The position numbers were made by a program, and so were the translations under genes. Below the pieces are notes generated by a model, which was not told the DNA's origin, searched no databases, and was given only the letters and a program-made list of their open reading frames with translations. 61,879 nucleotides of DNA from Chitinophagales bacterium. Its GTDB lineage: Bacteria; Bacteroidota; Bacteroidia; Chitinophagales; JADIYW01. The stretch is taken from the NCBI GenBank assembly GCA_017984135.1, contig JAGNZZ010000012.1:1-61879 (forward strand), given 5' to 3'. Below, in pieces: positions 43,896-53,280 of this stretch. Position 1 is the stretch's first letter; each line of letters begins with the position of its first letter.

Positions 43896-46800
43896 CTATT
43901 TTATCAGTGTAATATTTCCTTTTAATTGTATTGTCTCACCTTGTAAACATTCACCTCTAAAAATATAACCATATACATCTTGAGGTGCTGTTTGTCCTTT
44001 AAATGTTCCATTCCAACCATCTGAAATGGTGTTGCTTTCAAATACCTTTATTCCCCAACGATCATAGATTTCTAAATGCACTTCTTTTAAATTAATGGAG
44101 CGAACGTATAAAATATCGTTATTACCATCGCCATTTGGTGTAAACGCAGTTGGTATGTATATATATTCATTTGTGCATGGGAAATACTCAACATTTACAT
44201 GCACAGAATCAATTGCATCACATTGAGTTTGATTGTTTACGACATGCACAAAAAACCAAGTAGATATTGATATTTGAGCAGTTGGATTTTGAATAAGTGC
44301 ATTGTTTAAGGGTTCTAAAGGTATCCAATGGTATGTTAATGACTCTGTTGTATTTACATTTAATTGGATAAGTTCATTTGGTCGTACGGTTTGCTTGTCG
44401 GCCGTTGCTTCTATCACAGGACTTGGAAGCACTTGTATTGTTAAATGAATTGTGCTATCACATTGAGCAGATGTATTTAAATGAATTTCATAATCACCGG
44501 CTTTTGAGTAATATTGATTACCAACTTTTACAGAATCGCCTTCACAAATAGACCTAAATATACTTGTTTCTTTATTGGGCTTTGTGATGATAGCTAATTG
44601 TATTAAGCTGTCGCATCCAGAAACTGCCTTTAAATGAATGGAGTAATTTCCTTCCATTTTATAATATTGACCTGCCACAAGAATACTATCGCCAAAGCAA
44701 ATTTCATAAGTACTATTTGCTCTAGCAGTATCCACAACAATAACGGTTAATTGAATTAAGCTATCACATCCACCAACAGCGCTTAAGTGGATATTGTAAG
44801 TGCCTTCCGTATTAAATTGTTGATTTCCTATTGTAATAAAATCACCTTTGCAGATTGTTTGTAAGCTGTTTTCAATGATTGTATCTGTTACTAATAAGTT
44901 TAAATGTACAATAGAATCACATCCATTGTTATTTGTAAATATGATATCATATTCACCGGTTCTATTGAAACTTTGGTTTCCAATACTTACTATTTGTCCA
45001 CGACAAATAGTTTTATTTAAGGTTGAATTTATAGCCGGTAATATGTTTAGGTTTAAAGTTACAATTGAGTCGCAACCATTGGTAGAAGGAATGGTAACTA
45101 GATAAGTTCCTTTTTCTTTAAAAATTTCTTGTCCGATAACAATGGAATCACCTTGACATATTTCTGTAGTATAGGTAAATGATTTTGGTAATCCTACTTC
45201 TATCAGAATACTTGCTGAGTCAATAGGGTTGCAGTTCATAGAATCTTTTAAGAAAAAACGAACAGTATAGGTTCCGTTTTGCATGTAAGTATGAGTAGGA
45301 TATTGCGCGTTTGAAGTAGTGCCATCCCCAAAATCCCAATGCCATTGAATTCCAGGTTGAGTAGAAGTATAGGAAAAGGAGGTCGTTAAGGGCTGACAAC
45401 CCTTATTAGGTGTTGCACTTACTGTAATAATTTGCATGCCGGTCAATTTAAAATCAAACTTAAAACCTGCCATATTACAATTGTTGGAATTGTTATCAGG
45501 ACCAATAACGCCGGCAGTTGTTGGAAATTCATTTGTACCTGCACAGCTGGCGCATACAGCCTGATATACGATTCCATTTTTGTCAAATCTGCTAGTGCCA
45601 CCATCTACATGGTCGCCGATTCCACCTGTTTCACCAAAGTAGGTGGCATATACTAAATTGGCAGCATTTTCACTTAGATTAATAAGATAAAAATCGCTTC
45701 CATCTGTTGAATCCATAACGGCATCCGACGTAACTGGCATATCAAATGTATTTCCAAATGTATTTATAAATCCACCCCAACCTACTGCGTAAATATTGTT
45801 GCATACATCCACCAAGAGTGCGGTTGGTGTAATATTAATGTCGTTGCTGTTTTCTGTGCCAAAAACAGTAGAAAATGATGTGGTATTTAATGAGTTATTT
45901 AATTTATGGATAAATTGAGAAGCACCTATATTGGAATATACATTGGCACTCACTGGATACTCACCCACTGTTTGACCAAAAACATATACATTATCCATAA
46001 TATCTAAATCTAAAATAAAGGCTTGGTCGTAATCGTTGGTGCCTAAGTAAGATGCAGCTAAAATAGATTGACCATTATTATCAAATTTTGCGATAAATCC
46101 ATCAGCATCACCTCCTTGAAAATTATGGATAATTCCATTTGTGGTACTGAGTAAATTGGTGCTATTTGTTCCACCACAAATAAAGATGTTTTCATTTTTG
46201 TCTAACCCAATGCTGTAAGAGGCATCATCGCCACTTCCACCATAATAAGTAGCCCATTTTAAAGAAGATAAATCAGGATTAAATTTTGCCAAAAGGCCAT
46301 CAAATCCACCTCCATTTGAAGGTTGCGCCTTTCCTGAAGTACCTAAGATATCAATAGATGCAGTAGTAGAAGTAATATAAATATCTCCATATTTATCAAC
46401 GGCAATATCGCTTCTGGAATCATCGCCATAGTTGTAATTTGTAGCAACACTTTGATTTAAACCATCATTTCCAGAGCCTCCTAAATAGGTAGATCCGATT
46501 AATGAAGTTCCAGTAGCATTGAATTTTGAAATGGCAATATCTGATCCATTGTCGTATAGAATAGAATTTGCCATTGCAAACGTGAATATTCCACCATTAT
46601 ACGTGTTATTATATGCATTTAAAGTAGTAGGGAAATCTGTTGAACTTGTGGCTAACACGGCGATTAGTTCATTTGTATTGGTGCAATATAAACTAGCCAA
46701 TAGCTCATTTGAGCTTCCACCTAAATAAGTGGAATAAAGTTTGGCGGTTCCATTTGAATTAAATTTAGTAATTGCAATGTCGGTTGGGTCGGAGCCAGCA

Positions 46801-47675
46801 CCACCACCAAAAGTTGTTTGAAAAGCTCCAACAGTGGTTGGATACGAACCACCTAAGGCAATACCACCTAAAAACATATTTCCCGCATTGTCATGCGTAG
46901 CAGATGAACCCCAATTGTCAGAAAAACTTCCTGAATAGGTGGAAAATACCAAAACAGGATCAATGACTAAATCATAATTTTTATTGTACGAATTGGGTAA
47001 AGAAAAAGTAAGTATGTTTTGATTTAATTTATATTGGCAGGCTACTTCATATTGTTTTCCATTGATATTCTGATAGGCATACGGTTTTAGTTCATAAATG
47101 GTATTAATAGAAGTTGTAATTTTTAATTTTCCTTCTTTTGTAATATTTAAAGCATCCACACCTTCATATTGAAATTGTAAATCTTGGACTTGCCCATTTT
47201 TATGGATAATATAATCTGTTTTCATAGATGATGCATCACTATAAATTTTAAAATCAATATTGTCGTAAATATTTTGATATAAAATAGTGTTGTATATGCC
47301 AACATTTGATTTCCAATTGTTTTTATTATTTCCTAAATAATAATTGTGATAATAATCTTTTTTATGTAAATTTTTAATGGATGCATTTTTATTTACATTT
47401 AGCCAATTAACGTGGTAGGCATGTCCTTTGATAATTTCATTTTTCGGTTCTTTTTTTTTACCATGTTGATGATGCAGGTGCGCAGCATCCAGAAATGAAT
47501 AAGTAAGTCTATTTTTTTCTAAGAAAACCCAAGCACCATTTAAGTCAGCTTTATATAAAAATGGAGCATTCCATTGTCCTTCATTTTTCACATAATCAAT
47601 GGCATTTTTTTGTTCAGATTTGGCATTTACTTGCAACAAAAAACAAAGTAAAAAGGATGTAATTATGTATTTCAT
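43896..47675 (-). CDS. Large secreted adhesin-like protein with type B gliding-motility C-terminal domain
   Basis: 1259 residues. Signal peptide 1-18; N-terminal DUF7948-like region (NAIDYVKNEGQWNAPFLYK). Beta-propeller SBBP-type repeats follow from about 250 to 720 (STYLGGSGNDG, ATYYGGSGDDAS, ASYLGTNDYDQ). A PKD domain (WHWDFGDGTTSNAQYPTHTY) is near 790. Five repeats of about 45 residues (ICxGDSixIGxQ...GCDSixxL) span about 858-1085. The end is the CHU_C sorting domain (IPTAFTPNGDGNND, LEIYDRWGIKVFES, DGWNGTF). It is expected to be exported by the type IX system and displayed or released; probable role in adhesion or gliding. Followed by the PorP-OmpA gene. Confidence 0.9.
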   Translation of the reverse strand: MKYIITSFLLCFLLQVNAKSEQKNAIDYVKNEGQWNAPFLYKADLNGAWVFLEKNRLTYSFLDAAHLHHQHGKKKEPKNEIIKGHAYHVNWLNVNKNASIKNLHKKDYYHNYYLGNNKNNWKSNVGIYNTILYQNIYDNIDFKIYSDASSMKTDYIIHKNGQVQDLQFQYEGVDALNITKEGKLKITTSINTIYELKPYAYQNINGKQYEVACQYKLNQNILTFSLPNSYNKNYDLVIDPVLVFSTYSGSFSDNWGSSATHDNAGNMFLGGIALGGSYPTTVGAFQTTFGGGAGSDPTDIAITKFNSNGTAKLYSTYLGGSSNELLASLYCTNTNELIAVLATSSTDFPTTLNAYNNTYNGGIFTFAMANSILYDNGSDIAISKFNATGTSLIGSTYLGGSGNDGLNQSVATNYNYGDDSRSDIAVDKYGDIYITSTTASIDILGTSGKAQPSNGGGFDGLLAKFNPDLSSLKWATYYGGSGDDASYSIGLDKNENIFICGGTNSTNLLSTTNGIIHNFQGGDADGFIAKFDNNGQSILAASYLGTNDYDQAFILDLDIMDNVYVFGQTVGEYPVSANVYSNIGASQFIHKLNNSLNTTSFSTVFGTENSNDINITPTALLVDVCNNIYAVGWGGFINTFGNTFDMPVTSDAVMDSTDGSDFYLINLSENAANLVYATYFGETGGIGDHVDGGTSRFDKNGIVYQAVCASCAGTNEFPTTAGVIGPDNNSNNCNMAGFKFDFKLTGMQIITVSATPNKGCQPLTTSFSYTSTQPGIQWHWDFGDGTTSNAQYPTHTYMQNGTYTVRFFLKDSMNCNPIDSASILIEVGLPKSFTYTTEICQGDSIVIGQEIFKEKGTYLVTIPSTNGCDSIVTLNLNILPAINSTLNKTICRGQIVSIGNQSFNRTGEYDIIFTNNNGCDSIVHLNLLVTDTIIENSLQTICKGDFITIGNQQFNTEGTYNIHLSAVGGCDSLIQLTVIVVDTARANSTYEICFGDSILVAGQYYKMEGNYSIHLKAVSGCDSLIQLAIITKPNKETSIFRSICEGDSVKVGNQYYSKAGDYEIHLNTSAQCDSTIHLTIQVLPSPVIEATADKQTVRPNELIQLNVNTTESLTYHWIPLEPLNNALIQNPTAQISISTWFFVHVVNNQTQCDAIDSVHVNVEYFPCTNEYIYIPTAFTPNGDGNNDILYVRSINLKEVHLEIYDRWGIKVFESNTISDGWNGTFKGQTAPQDVYGYIFRGECLQGETIQLKGNITLIK
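44420..45100 (-). repeat. Five tandem protein repeats of about 45 residues (ICxGD...GCDS)
   Basis: Each unit has one Cys at the start (IC-GD) and one in NGCDS/GGCDS, so each may form one disulphide or a metal site. The nucleotide copies have diverged, so duplication is old. Boundaries are estimated by counting from the C-terminus. Confidence 0.7.
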
Positions 47676-47887
47676 GTTTAGCTAATTATATGTTGAAATT
47701 GGGGTTTTTGTTTCTACAATTTAGTAAACACTAATAATGCTATTTTTTTTCTAATATACTACAAAACATCGATAATTTTAGTTTCGTTTTTATTTTTTGT
47801 GATGCAACAAATTTGGTATTAGTTATTCTGTCAAATATATTTAGGTTTTCAGTTGTATATTTCATATTCTGCTAATTTGATAATGCT

Positions 47888-47895
47888 TATTTTTG
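47888..47895 (+). promoter_or_regulatory. -7 box TATTTTTG for prfC
   Basis: Perfect TAnnTTTG 17 bp before the prfC ATG at 47913, the same spacing as at rnc. Confidence 0.45.
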
Positions 47896-47912
47896 TAGCT
47901 TAATTTTATTGA

Positions 47913-49517
47913 ATGTCGATTTCAGAAGAAATAAAAAGAAGAAAAACGTTTGCCATCATTTCGCATCCAGATGCCGGAAAAACCACATTAACCGAGAAAT
48001 TTTTATTATATGGTGGTGCCATTCAAACAGCTGGAGCTGTAAAATCAAATAAAATCAAAAAATCTGCCACATCGGATTTTATGGAAATAGAAAAGCAAAG
48101 AGGAATTTCTGTGGCTACTTCCGTGATGTCGTTTGAGTATCAAAATACCTTAATTAACTTGCTAGATACACCTGGTCATAAGGATTTTGCGGAGGATACT
48201 TACCGAACCTTAACAGCAGTGGATAGCGTTATTTTAGTAGTGGACTGTGTAAAAGGCGTCGAAATGCAAACTGAAAAATTAATGGAAGTTTGCCGAATGC
48301 GCAATATGCCGGTAATTGTTTTTATAAATAAGATGGATAGAGATGGAAAAGACCCATTTGATTTATTAGACGAATTAGAGCAGAAATTATTTATAAAAGT
48401 TCGCCCATTGTCTTGGCCTATAGGTGGAGGAAAGCTGTTTAAAGGAGTTTACAATATTTTTGAAAGACGATTGAATTTATTCAGAGCATCTTCTACAAAA
48501 GTTGAAGAAGAATTTGTGAGCATAAAGGATATAAATGATAGTGTATTGAATAAACAAATTGGCGATCGAGATGCGGATAAATTAAGGGAAGATATTGAAC
48601 TTATAGATGGTGTTTATGAAACATTTGATGAAAATAAGTATAAATCAGGTGAAATAGCACCCGTATTTTTTGGATCAGGTGTAAATAATTTCGGGGTACG
48701 TGAATTGTTAGAAACATTTATACAGATTGCACCTTCGCCAAGAGGAAGAAATACCAATAATCGCGTGGTGATGCCGACAGAAGAAAAATTGACTGGATTT
48801 GTTTTTAAAATACATGCCAATATAGACCCAAACCACAGAAGCAGAATCGCATTTTTGAGAGTGTGTTCAGGGAAGTTTGAACGAAATAAATTTTACTATC
48901 ATACTCGCTTGAAGAAAGAATTGCGTTTTAGTAATCCAGTTACATTTATGGCTTCAGATAAAAATATTGTGGATGATGCTTATCCAGGTGATGTAATTGG
49001 GATGAACGATACCGGGAATTTTAAAATTGGTGATACACTCACGGAAGGAGAGAATATGGTATTTAAAGGTATTCCAAGTTTTTCTCCGGAAATTTTTAAA
49101 GAATTAGTGAATACCAATCCAATGAAGACTAAGCAATTGGAAAAAGGAATTCAGCAGTTAACGGAAGAAGGCGTAGCACAATTATTTACGGTTCATACCA
49201 CTCAAGCTAAAATTGTGGGCACTGTTGGTGACTTACAATTTGAAGTAATTCAATACCGTTTATTACACGAATATGGAGCATCTTGTCAGTTTAAGCCACT
49301 TCAGTACTATAAAGCATGTTGGGTTACTTCAGAAAATCAGTTAAAATTAAATGAGTTTATTCGAACAAAATCCAATTATATCGCGTTTGATAAAGAAGAA
49401 CAACCTGTATTTTTAGCTAGTTCAGAATGGATATTGAGGCTCACACAACAAGATTATCCTGAAATTCAATTTCATTTAACATCAGAATTTAATAAAGACG
49501 AGGTTGTGGCGGGTTAA
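47913..49517 (+). CDS. prfC: Peptide chain release factor 3
   Basis: 534 residues. GTPase motifs [10 protein letters not shown] (G1), EKQRGISV (G2), DTPGHKDF (G3) and INKMDRDG (G4) with domains II-III after about residue 280 ([20 protein letters not shown]). Recycles release factors 1 and 2 after termination, in the cytoplasm. Divergent from the large secreted protein gene; 71 bp before the thioesterase gene. Confidence 0.96.
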   Translation: MSISEEIKRRKTFAIISHPDAGKTTLTEKFLLYGGAIQTAGAVKSNKIKKSATSDFMEIEKQRGISVATSVMSFEYQNTLINLLDTPGHKDFAEDTYRTLTAVDSVILVVDCVKGVEMQTEKLMEVCRMRNMPVIVFINKMDRDGKDPFDLLDELEQKLFIKVRPLSWPIGGGKLFKGVYNIFERRLNLFRASSTKVEEEFVSIKDINDSVLNKQIGDRDADKLREDIELIDGVYETFDENKYKSGEIAPVFFGSGVNNFGVRELLETFIQIAPSPRGRNTNNRVVMPTEEKLTGFVFKIHANIDPNHRSRIAFLRVCSGKFERNKFYYHTRLKKELRFSNPVTFMASDKNIVDDAYPGDVIGMNDTGNFKIGDTLTEGENMVFKGIPSFSPEIFKELVNTNPMKTKQLEKGIQQLTEEGVAQLFTVHTTQAKIVGTVGDLQFEVIQYRLLHEYGASCQFKPLQYYKACWVTSENQLKLNEFIRTKSNYIAFDKEEQPVFLASSEWILRLTQQDYPEIQFHLTSEFNKDEVVAG

Positions 49518-49588
49518 TATAAAAATGAATAACGCAATTTTACGATTTAATTATTACTTAATTCTCTAACACATAATTTCATTTACAA

Positions 49589-50026
49589 ATGAATAAACGA
49601 ATCGAATTTTTCAGGAATCAAATAGGAAAAGATAAATGGCAATATGAGTATCCACTGATGGATTGGCTCAAAACGCAAGTAGTAGAAGTAGATGAAGGAA
49701 GAGTGAAAATGCAATTTACGGTGGAGAAATACATGTTGAATCCGATTGGAATTATGCACGGCGGCATTATGGCTACCATTTTAGATGAAGTAATGGGCGC
49801 AGCAAGTTTTACTTTAGGAAGGCCAAATGGCTTTGCAACGGTTAATATGAATATTGATTTTTTAATTCCGGCTAAAGCAGCAGATATTATTTTTGGAGAA
49901 GGAACAGTGTTGCGAGCAGGAAAAACCATTTTGCATATAAAAGCGGAATTGTATAAAACAGATGGGACTTTAGTGGCAAAAGCAACCTCCAATATGATAC
50001 GAACAGCAGTACAATTGCCTATTTAA
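49589..50026 (+). CDS. PaaI-family hotdog thioesterase
   Basis: 145 residues. NPIGIMHGGIMATILDEVMG at about residues 50-69 is the hotdog active-site helix with the HGG motif, and NMNIDFLIPAKAAD follows. Hydrolyses acyl-CoA or aryl-CoA thioesters; real substrate unknown. Possibly co-transcribed with prfC (71-bp gap). Confidence 0.85.
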   Translation: MNKRIEFFRNQIGKDKWQYEYPLMDWLKTQVVEVDEGRVKMQFTVEKYMLNPIGIMHGGIMATILDEVMGAASFTLGRPNGFATVNMNIDFLIPAKAADIIFGEGTVLRAGKTILHIKAELYKTDGTLVAKATSNMIRTAVQLPI

Positions 50027-50112
50027 AAATTTAATTGATATTTGGTAAGTAATGAGCTAGTTTCCTGTTTTGTTCGTTTCTATGTCATAATTTTTATTTA
50101 ATTATGTAATAT

Positions 50113-50143
50113 AAAAAAATACGGAGTGGCGAAACCACTCCGT
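50113..50143 (-). terminator. Minus-strand terminator of the octapeptide-repeat gene
   Basis: ACGGAGTGG (50121-50129) pairs with CCACTCCGT (50135-50143), five-base loop. The T-run (T7) is present only on the minus strand, showing that the repeat gene upstream is transcribed leftwards. Confidence 0.85.
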
Positions 50144-50197
50144 GTAAGAACTAAACTACTAACTATTTATTATAATAGTGGGGGGAGAAAAAACTAA

Positions 50198-50506
50198 TTA
50201 TGGTCTTCCATTTGGATCAGTAATCACTCTTCCATTTGGATCAGTAATCACTAAACCGTTTGGATCTGTGATAACTCTACCGTTTGGATCTGTGATAACT
50301 CTACCGTTTGGATCTGTGATAACTCTACCATTTGGGTCTGTGATAACTCTACCATTTGGGTCTGTGATAACTCTACCGTTTGGATCGGTGATGACACGTC
50401 CGTTTGGATCAGTGATAACTCTACCGTTTGGATCGGTGATAACACGTCCGTTTGGATCAGTGATGACACCTAATAATGCGATTAAAAGTGCTAATATAAT
50501 TCCCAT
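50198..50506 (-). CDS. Octapeptide-repeat protein (eleven VITDPNGR repeats)
   Basis: 102 residues from the ATG at 50506 (a TTG start at 50530 would add eight). A short hydrophobic N-terminus MGIILALLIALLG is followed by eleven copies of VITDPNGR, one with Leu in place of the last Arg, and a final Pro. This looks like a signal or anchor plus a regular repeat domain that could form a beta-helix or turn-rich fibre; Asp/Asn in each unit could bind calcium. No family recognised. Coding strand chosen because of the hydrophobic start and the minus-strand terminator; frames on the other strand are also open because the unit length (24 bp) is a multiple of three. Confidence 0.6.
   Translation of the reverse strand: MGIILALLIALLGVITDPNGRVITDPNGRVITDPNGRVITDPNGRVITDPNGRVITDPNGRVITDPNGRVITDPNGRVITDPNGLVITDPNGRVITDPNGRP
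50204..50467. repeat. Eleven tandem 24-bp repeats
   Basis: Consensus CTACCGTTTGGATCTGTGATAA and variants, 24 bp per unit, with mostly synonymous differences between copies (CCG/CCA, GAT/GGT, ATCT/ATCG). No spacers, so not a CRISPR array. Confidence 0.9.
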
Positions 50507-50959
50507 GTTTGCGATTTTTATTGAAAGCAAATATGAGGTTTATTTTTCATGTGTTATTTGCAATTTTAACAAAAAAGTGACTGCTTATAATTACTTTGAT
50601 TTATAAGTTTGCATAATCAAATGATTGATTATTACACAGTTATATGTGGTTCTCTTGGGTTTTTACTTCATTTTTTGTGACAAGGATTTTAATGTTGGGT
50701 TTTAATAAAAATTTATGTTATCCTAATTTTGAACTTAAATAAATCCCAAAAAGGGTAGTTCATTTATACTCAAAACTATAATTAAAAGGAATCTTTTTCT
50801 TAAATTCCATGTGCAAAGTTGAGGGAATTGTCACTAAATTAGAATTACAAAAAAAAGATTATGTGACTTATTCTTTTTTGTATTAATTTGGCAAATAGAA
50901 TAGTAAAGTATTTATTATTAAAGATTTAGTTTTATTTTTTTATTTTAAATTGTGACATA
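50507..50959. other. 453-bp intergenic region, no gene seen
   Basis: AT-rich. A perfect TAATTTTG box lies at 50724-50731 on the plus strand, which would give the next gene a leader of about 220 nt. The hexamer TTGTGACA or TGTGAC occurs at 50677, 50862 and 50953. No hairpin with U-tract and no convincing short ORF were found. Confidence 0.5.
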
Positions 50960-52465
50960 ATGGATGCACTTATCGAATTGGTAAAAATTGTTAATAAAAA
51001 ACGCTTGTCAAAGATTGATGTTTTTGATAAAACATTTATAAACCAAGATTTTAATAATTTATATTACAAATTGTATGACGGTTTAGAATCGGGAAGAATA
51101 ACGAACGATATCACTGCTGCAAAGTTTATTTATGGAAGCAATGAAAAAGATGCCAAGTTCAGAAAATTAAAATCTCGATTCAAATCCAAGATTCTAAAAA
51201 CAATTTTGTTGTTTGATGTGGATGAATTGTTTAATTACGAATTAGGCAAAGCCTATTACGAATGTATCACGCATAGCCATATCATTGAAATTTTAGTAAA
51301 GCTTACCGGAACATCAACTTTGGTAGTAGAATTGATTAAAGAAAATTATACCAAAGCACAGAAATATCAATTTTATGATATACTAAAGAGTTATTCTTAT
51401 TTATTAATGACGTATTACGCCTTGAAGGGCAATAAAAAATTATTTACGATTGAAGAGGAATATTTTAACGAGTATTCAGAAATGTTGAAGAATGAACAGA
51501 TAGCTAAAAATTTATACAACAAAGGAATTGTTGAAATTGTAAGTGCTTCTTCCATAAATCAAGAATTATTAGATAAGATACATGCCATTGTAGAAGAATT
51601 AAATACGGTTCGTTTAAAAGTGGAAAATCCCGAGATTCAATTTTTCTATTTCTATGTTTCACTTTTGTACCACGAATATAAAAACGATTTAAAAGGAATT
51701 TTAAAATTATGTGATGCCACAGAAGCATTACTAGATGAATATATTCAAGTTTCCTCAAACAATAGACGTGTTATTTTATTGGTGTATCGATTGCGTTCCA
51801 ATTTGCAGTTGGGAAATTATGAGGTAGCATTGCAAATGCTGGAAACCAATTTAGCGATACTTCCGGAGCGCAATAAATACAATTGGTACATTGTAAAAGA
51901 AATAGAATTTAAAATTTATTTACGCGATCATAAAATACAAGAAGCGTACCATGTTTATGAAGAAGTGATTGCCAATCCGACATTTAAACGTCAAACGGAT
52001 GAACTCACCGAACGATGGAAAATTTATCAAGCATATTTGATATTTATGGATAATTATTTAAATAAAGGTGAGTATAAATTTAGTTTAGGTCGATTTATGA
52101 ACGATGTTCCTGTAAATTCAAAAGATAAGTCAGGTTTTAATTTTGCTATTCGTATTATATCTATTTTGTTCCAAGCAGCTCGCGATGATTTTTCGTATAT
52201 TTTTTCGAATATGGAAGCATTACGTGTATATCGTTCCAGATACTTAAACGATAATACGTATAAACGAAATCATTTATTTTTAAGTGCGATGATGAAGGCT
52301 GAAAAATCAGGCTTTAATGCTAAAACAATGCTCCAATCAGATTGGCAGGAATTGGATGAATTACGTCGCCCGAATGCAAACATTATTGCCGATTGGGAAA
52401 TAATTCCATATCATCAGCTTTGGGATATATTTGTAAGTTTGTGTAAACTGCATAAAATAACATAA
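50960..52465 (+). CDS. Helical repeat-like cytoplasmic protein, unknown function
   Basis: 501 residues, no signal or membrane segment. Composition is rich in Leu, Tyr, Glu and Lys with regular amphipathic helices (for example LRSNLQLGNYEVALQMLETNLAILP and KEIEFKIYLRDHKIQEAYHVYEEVI), which resemble TPR-like helix pairs in the second half. I do not recognise the family. The ATG at 50960 is preceded by a long intergenic region and the next gene, a methyltransferase, begins 25 bp after the stop, so it may be the first gene of the accessory cluster or only a neighbour. Confidence 0.6.
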   Translation: MDALIELVKIVNKKRLSKIDVFDKTFINQDFNNLYYKLYDGLESGRITNDITAAKFIYGSNEKDAKFRKLKSRFKSKILKTILLFDVDELFNYELGKAYYECITHSHIIEILVKLTGTSTLVVELIKENYTKAQKYQFYDILKSYSYLLMTYYALKGNKKLFTIEEEYFNEYSEMLKNEQIAKNLYNKGIVEIVSASSINQELLDKIHAIVEELNTVRLKVENPEIQFFYFYVSLLYHEYKNDLKGILKLCDATEALLDEYIQVSSNNRRVILLVYRLRSNLQLGNYEVALQMLETNLAILPERNKYNWYIVKEIEFKIYLRDHKIQEAYHVYEEVIANPTFKRQTDELTERWKIYQAYLIFMDNYLNKGEYKFSLGRFMNDVPVNSKDKSGFNFAIRIISILFQAARDDFSYIFSNMEALRVYRSRYLNDNTYKRNHLFLSAMMKAEKSGFNAKTMLQSDWQELDELRRPNANIIADWEIIPYHQLWDIFVSLCKLHKIT

Positions 52466-52490
52466 ACAAGCATTTTTTTATTTATACAAA

Positions 52491-53249
52491 ATGAATAAAT
52501 ATTCGCCAACACATGTACAAGCATACTATGAAGCATCTACCGATTCATACTTGCGTCATTATGGCGATGTCATTCAAGCATTTAGACCCACAAATACGGA
52601 TAGTTTATTGGATTATGTAGGAAGAAGAGCTGGCATAAATTGGAAGTTAAACGTCTTAGATTTAGGTTGTGGCGTGGCTGGTCCGGCAATCCATTTTGCA
52701 AAACGATGGAATGCAACAGTAACAGGTGTAACGATAGCACCGAAGCAATTTAAAATTGGTAATGAAAAAATAAACCAGGAAAACGTAGGCAACAATGTTC
52801 ATTTATTTTTAGGCGATTATCATCAATTAGATAATTTACCTATTGAAAATGACACATACGATGTTACTTTATTTTTAGAAAGTTTAGGACATTCAAACAA
52901 CATACATTTAGCGTTGGAAAATGCCTATAAAAAAACAGCAAAAAATGGACGATTATACATTAAAGATTTTTTCAAACGAAAATCTGCCAATGTAATTGAG
53001 CAACAACAAATTGATAAAGTAATTGAAAATATTAACAAAAACTATTGTTACAACACGTTAGCGTATGAAGAAACCATACAAGCATTAGAACAAACTGGCT
53101 GGAAAAATATTACTGTTTCAACTTTTGATTTTATGGACGATGTTAGCGTTCGATTTAATTTTGAACAAGAAAATAAAATTGATATTTTTGAAAACATTCC
53201 GGAATTTTATCCGGCAGATTGGTTAGAGATAAAAGCTGTTAAATCATAA
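52491..53249 (+). CDS. SAM-dependent methyltransferase (cassette 1)
   Basis: 252 residues, class I fold. Motif I VLDLGCGVAGPAIHFAK (residues 55-71), then LFLESLGHS and LYIKDFFKR. The opening YEASTDSYLRHYGDVIQAFRP and the tail QQIDKVIENINKNYCYNTL have exact counterparts in the methyltransferase at 55313-56200, so the two are paralogs. The type resembles sterol/tocopherol and small-lipid C- or O-methyltransferases; substrate unknown. 31 bp before a UbiA-like gene that is probably co-transcribed. Confidence 0.82.
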   Translation: MNKYSPTHVQAYYEASTDSYLRHYGDVIQAFRPTNTDSLLDYVGRRAGINWKLNVLDLGCGVAGPAIHFAKRWNATVTGVTIAPKQFKIGNEKINQENVGNNVHLFLGDYHQLDNLPIENDTYDVTLFLESLGHSNNIHLALENAYKKTAKNGRLYIKDFFKRKSANVIEQQQIDKVIENINKNYCYNTLAYEETIQALEQTGWKNITVSTFDFMDDVSVRFNFEQENKIDIFENIPEFYPADWLEIKAVKS

Positions 53250-53280
53250 TTAGAACATAAACTATACCCAAGATTATTTT

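Noticed and set aside
50204..50467. CRISPR array or other spacer-repeat locus
   Set aside because: The 24-bp units are directly adjacent without spacers, and they are an exact multiple of three and encode a perfect octapeptide repeat.
50178..50606. Plus-strand repeat ORF (PFGSVITL repeats) as the real gene
   Set aside because: Open only because the unit length keeps all frames open. The terminator T-run and hydrophobic N-terminus are on the minus strand.
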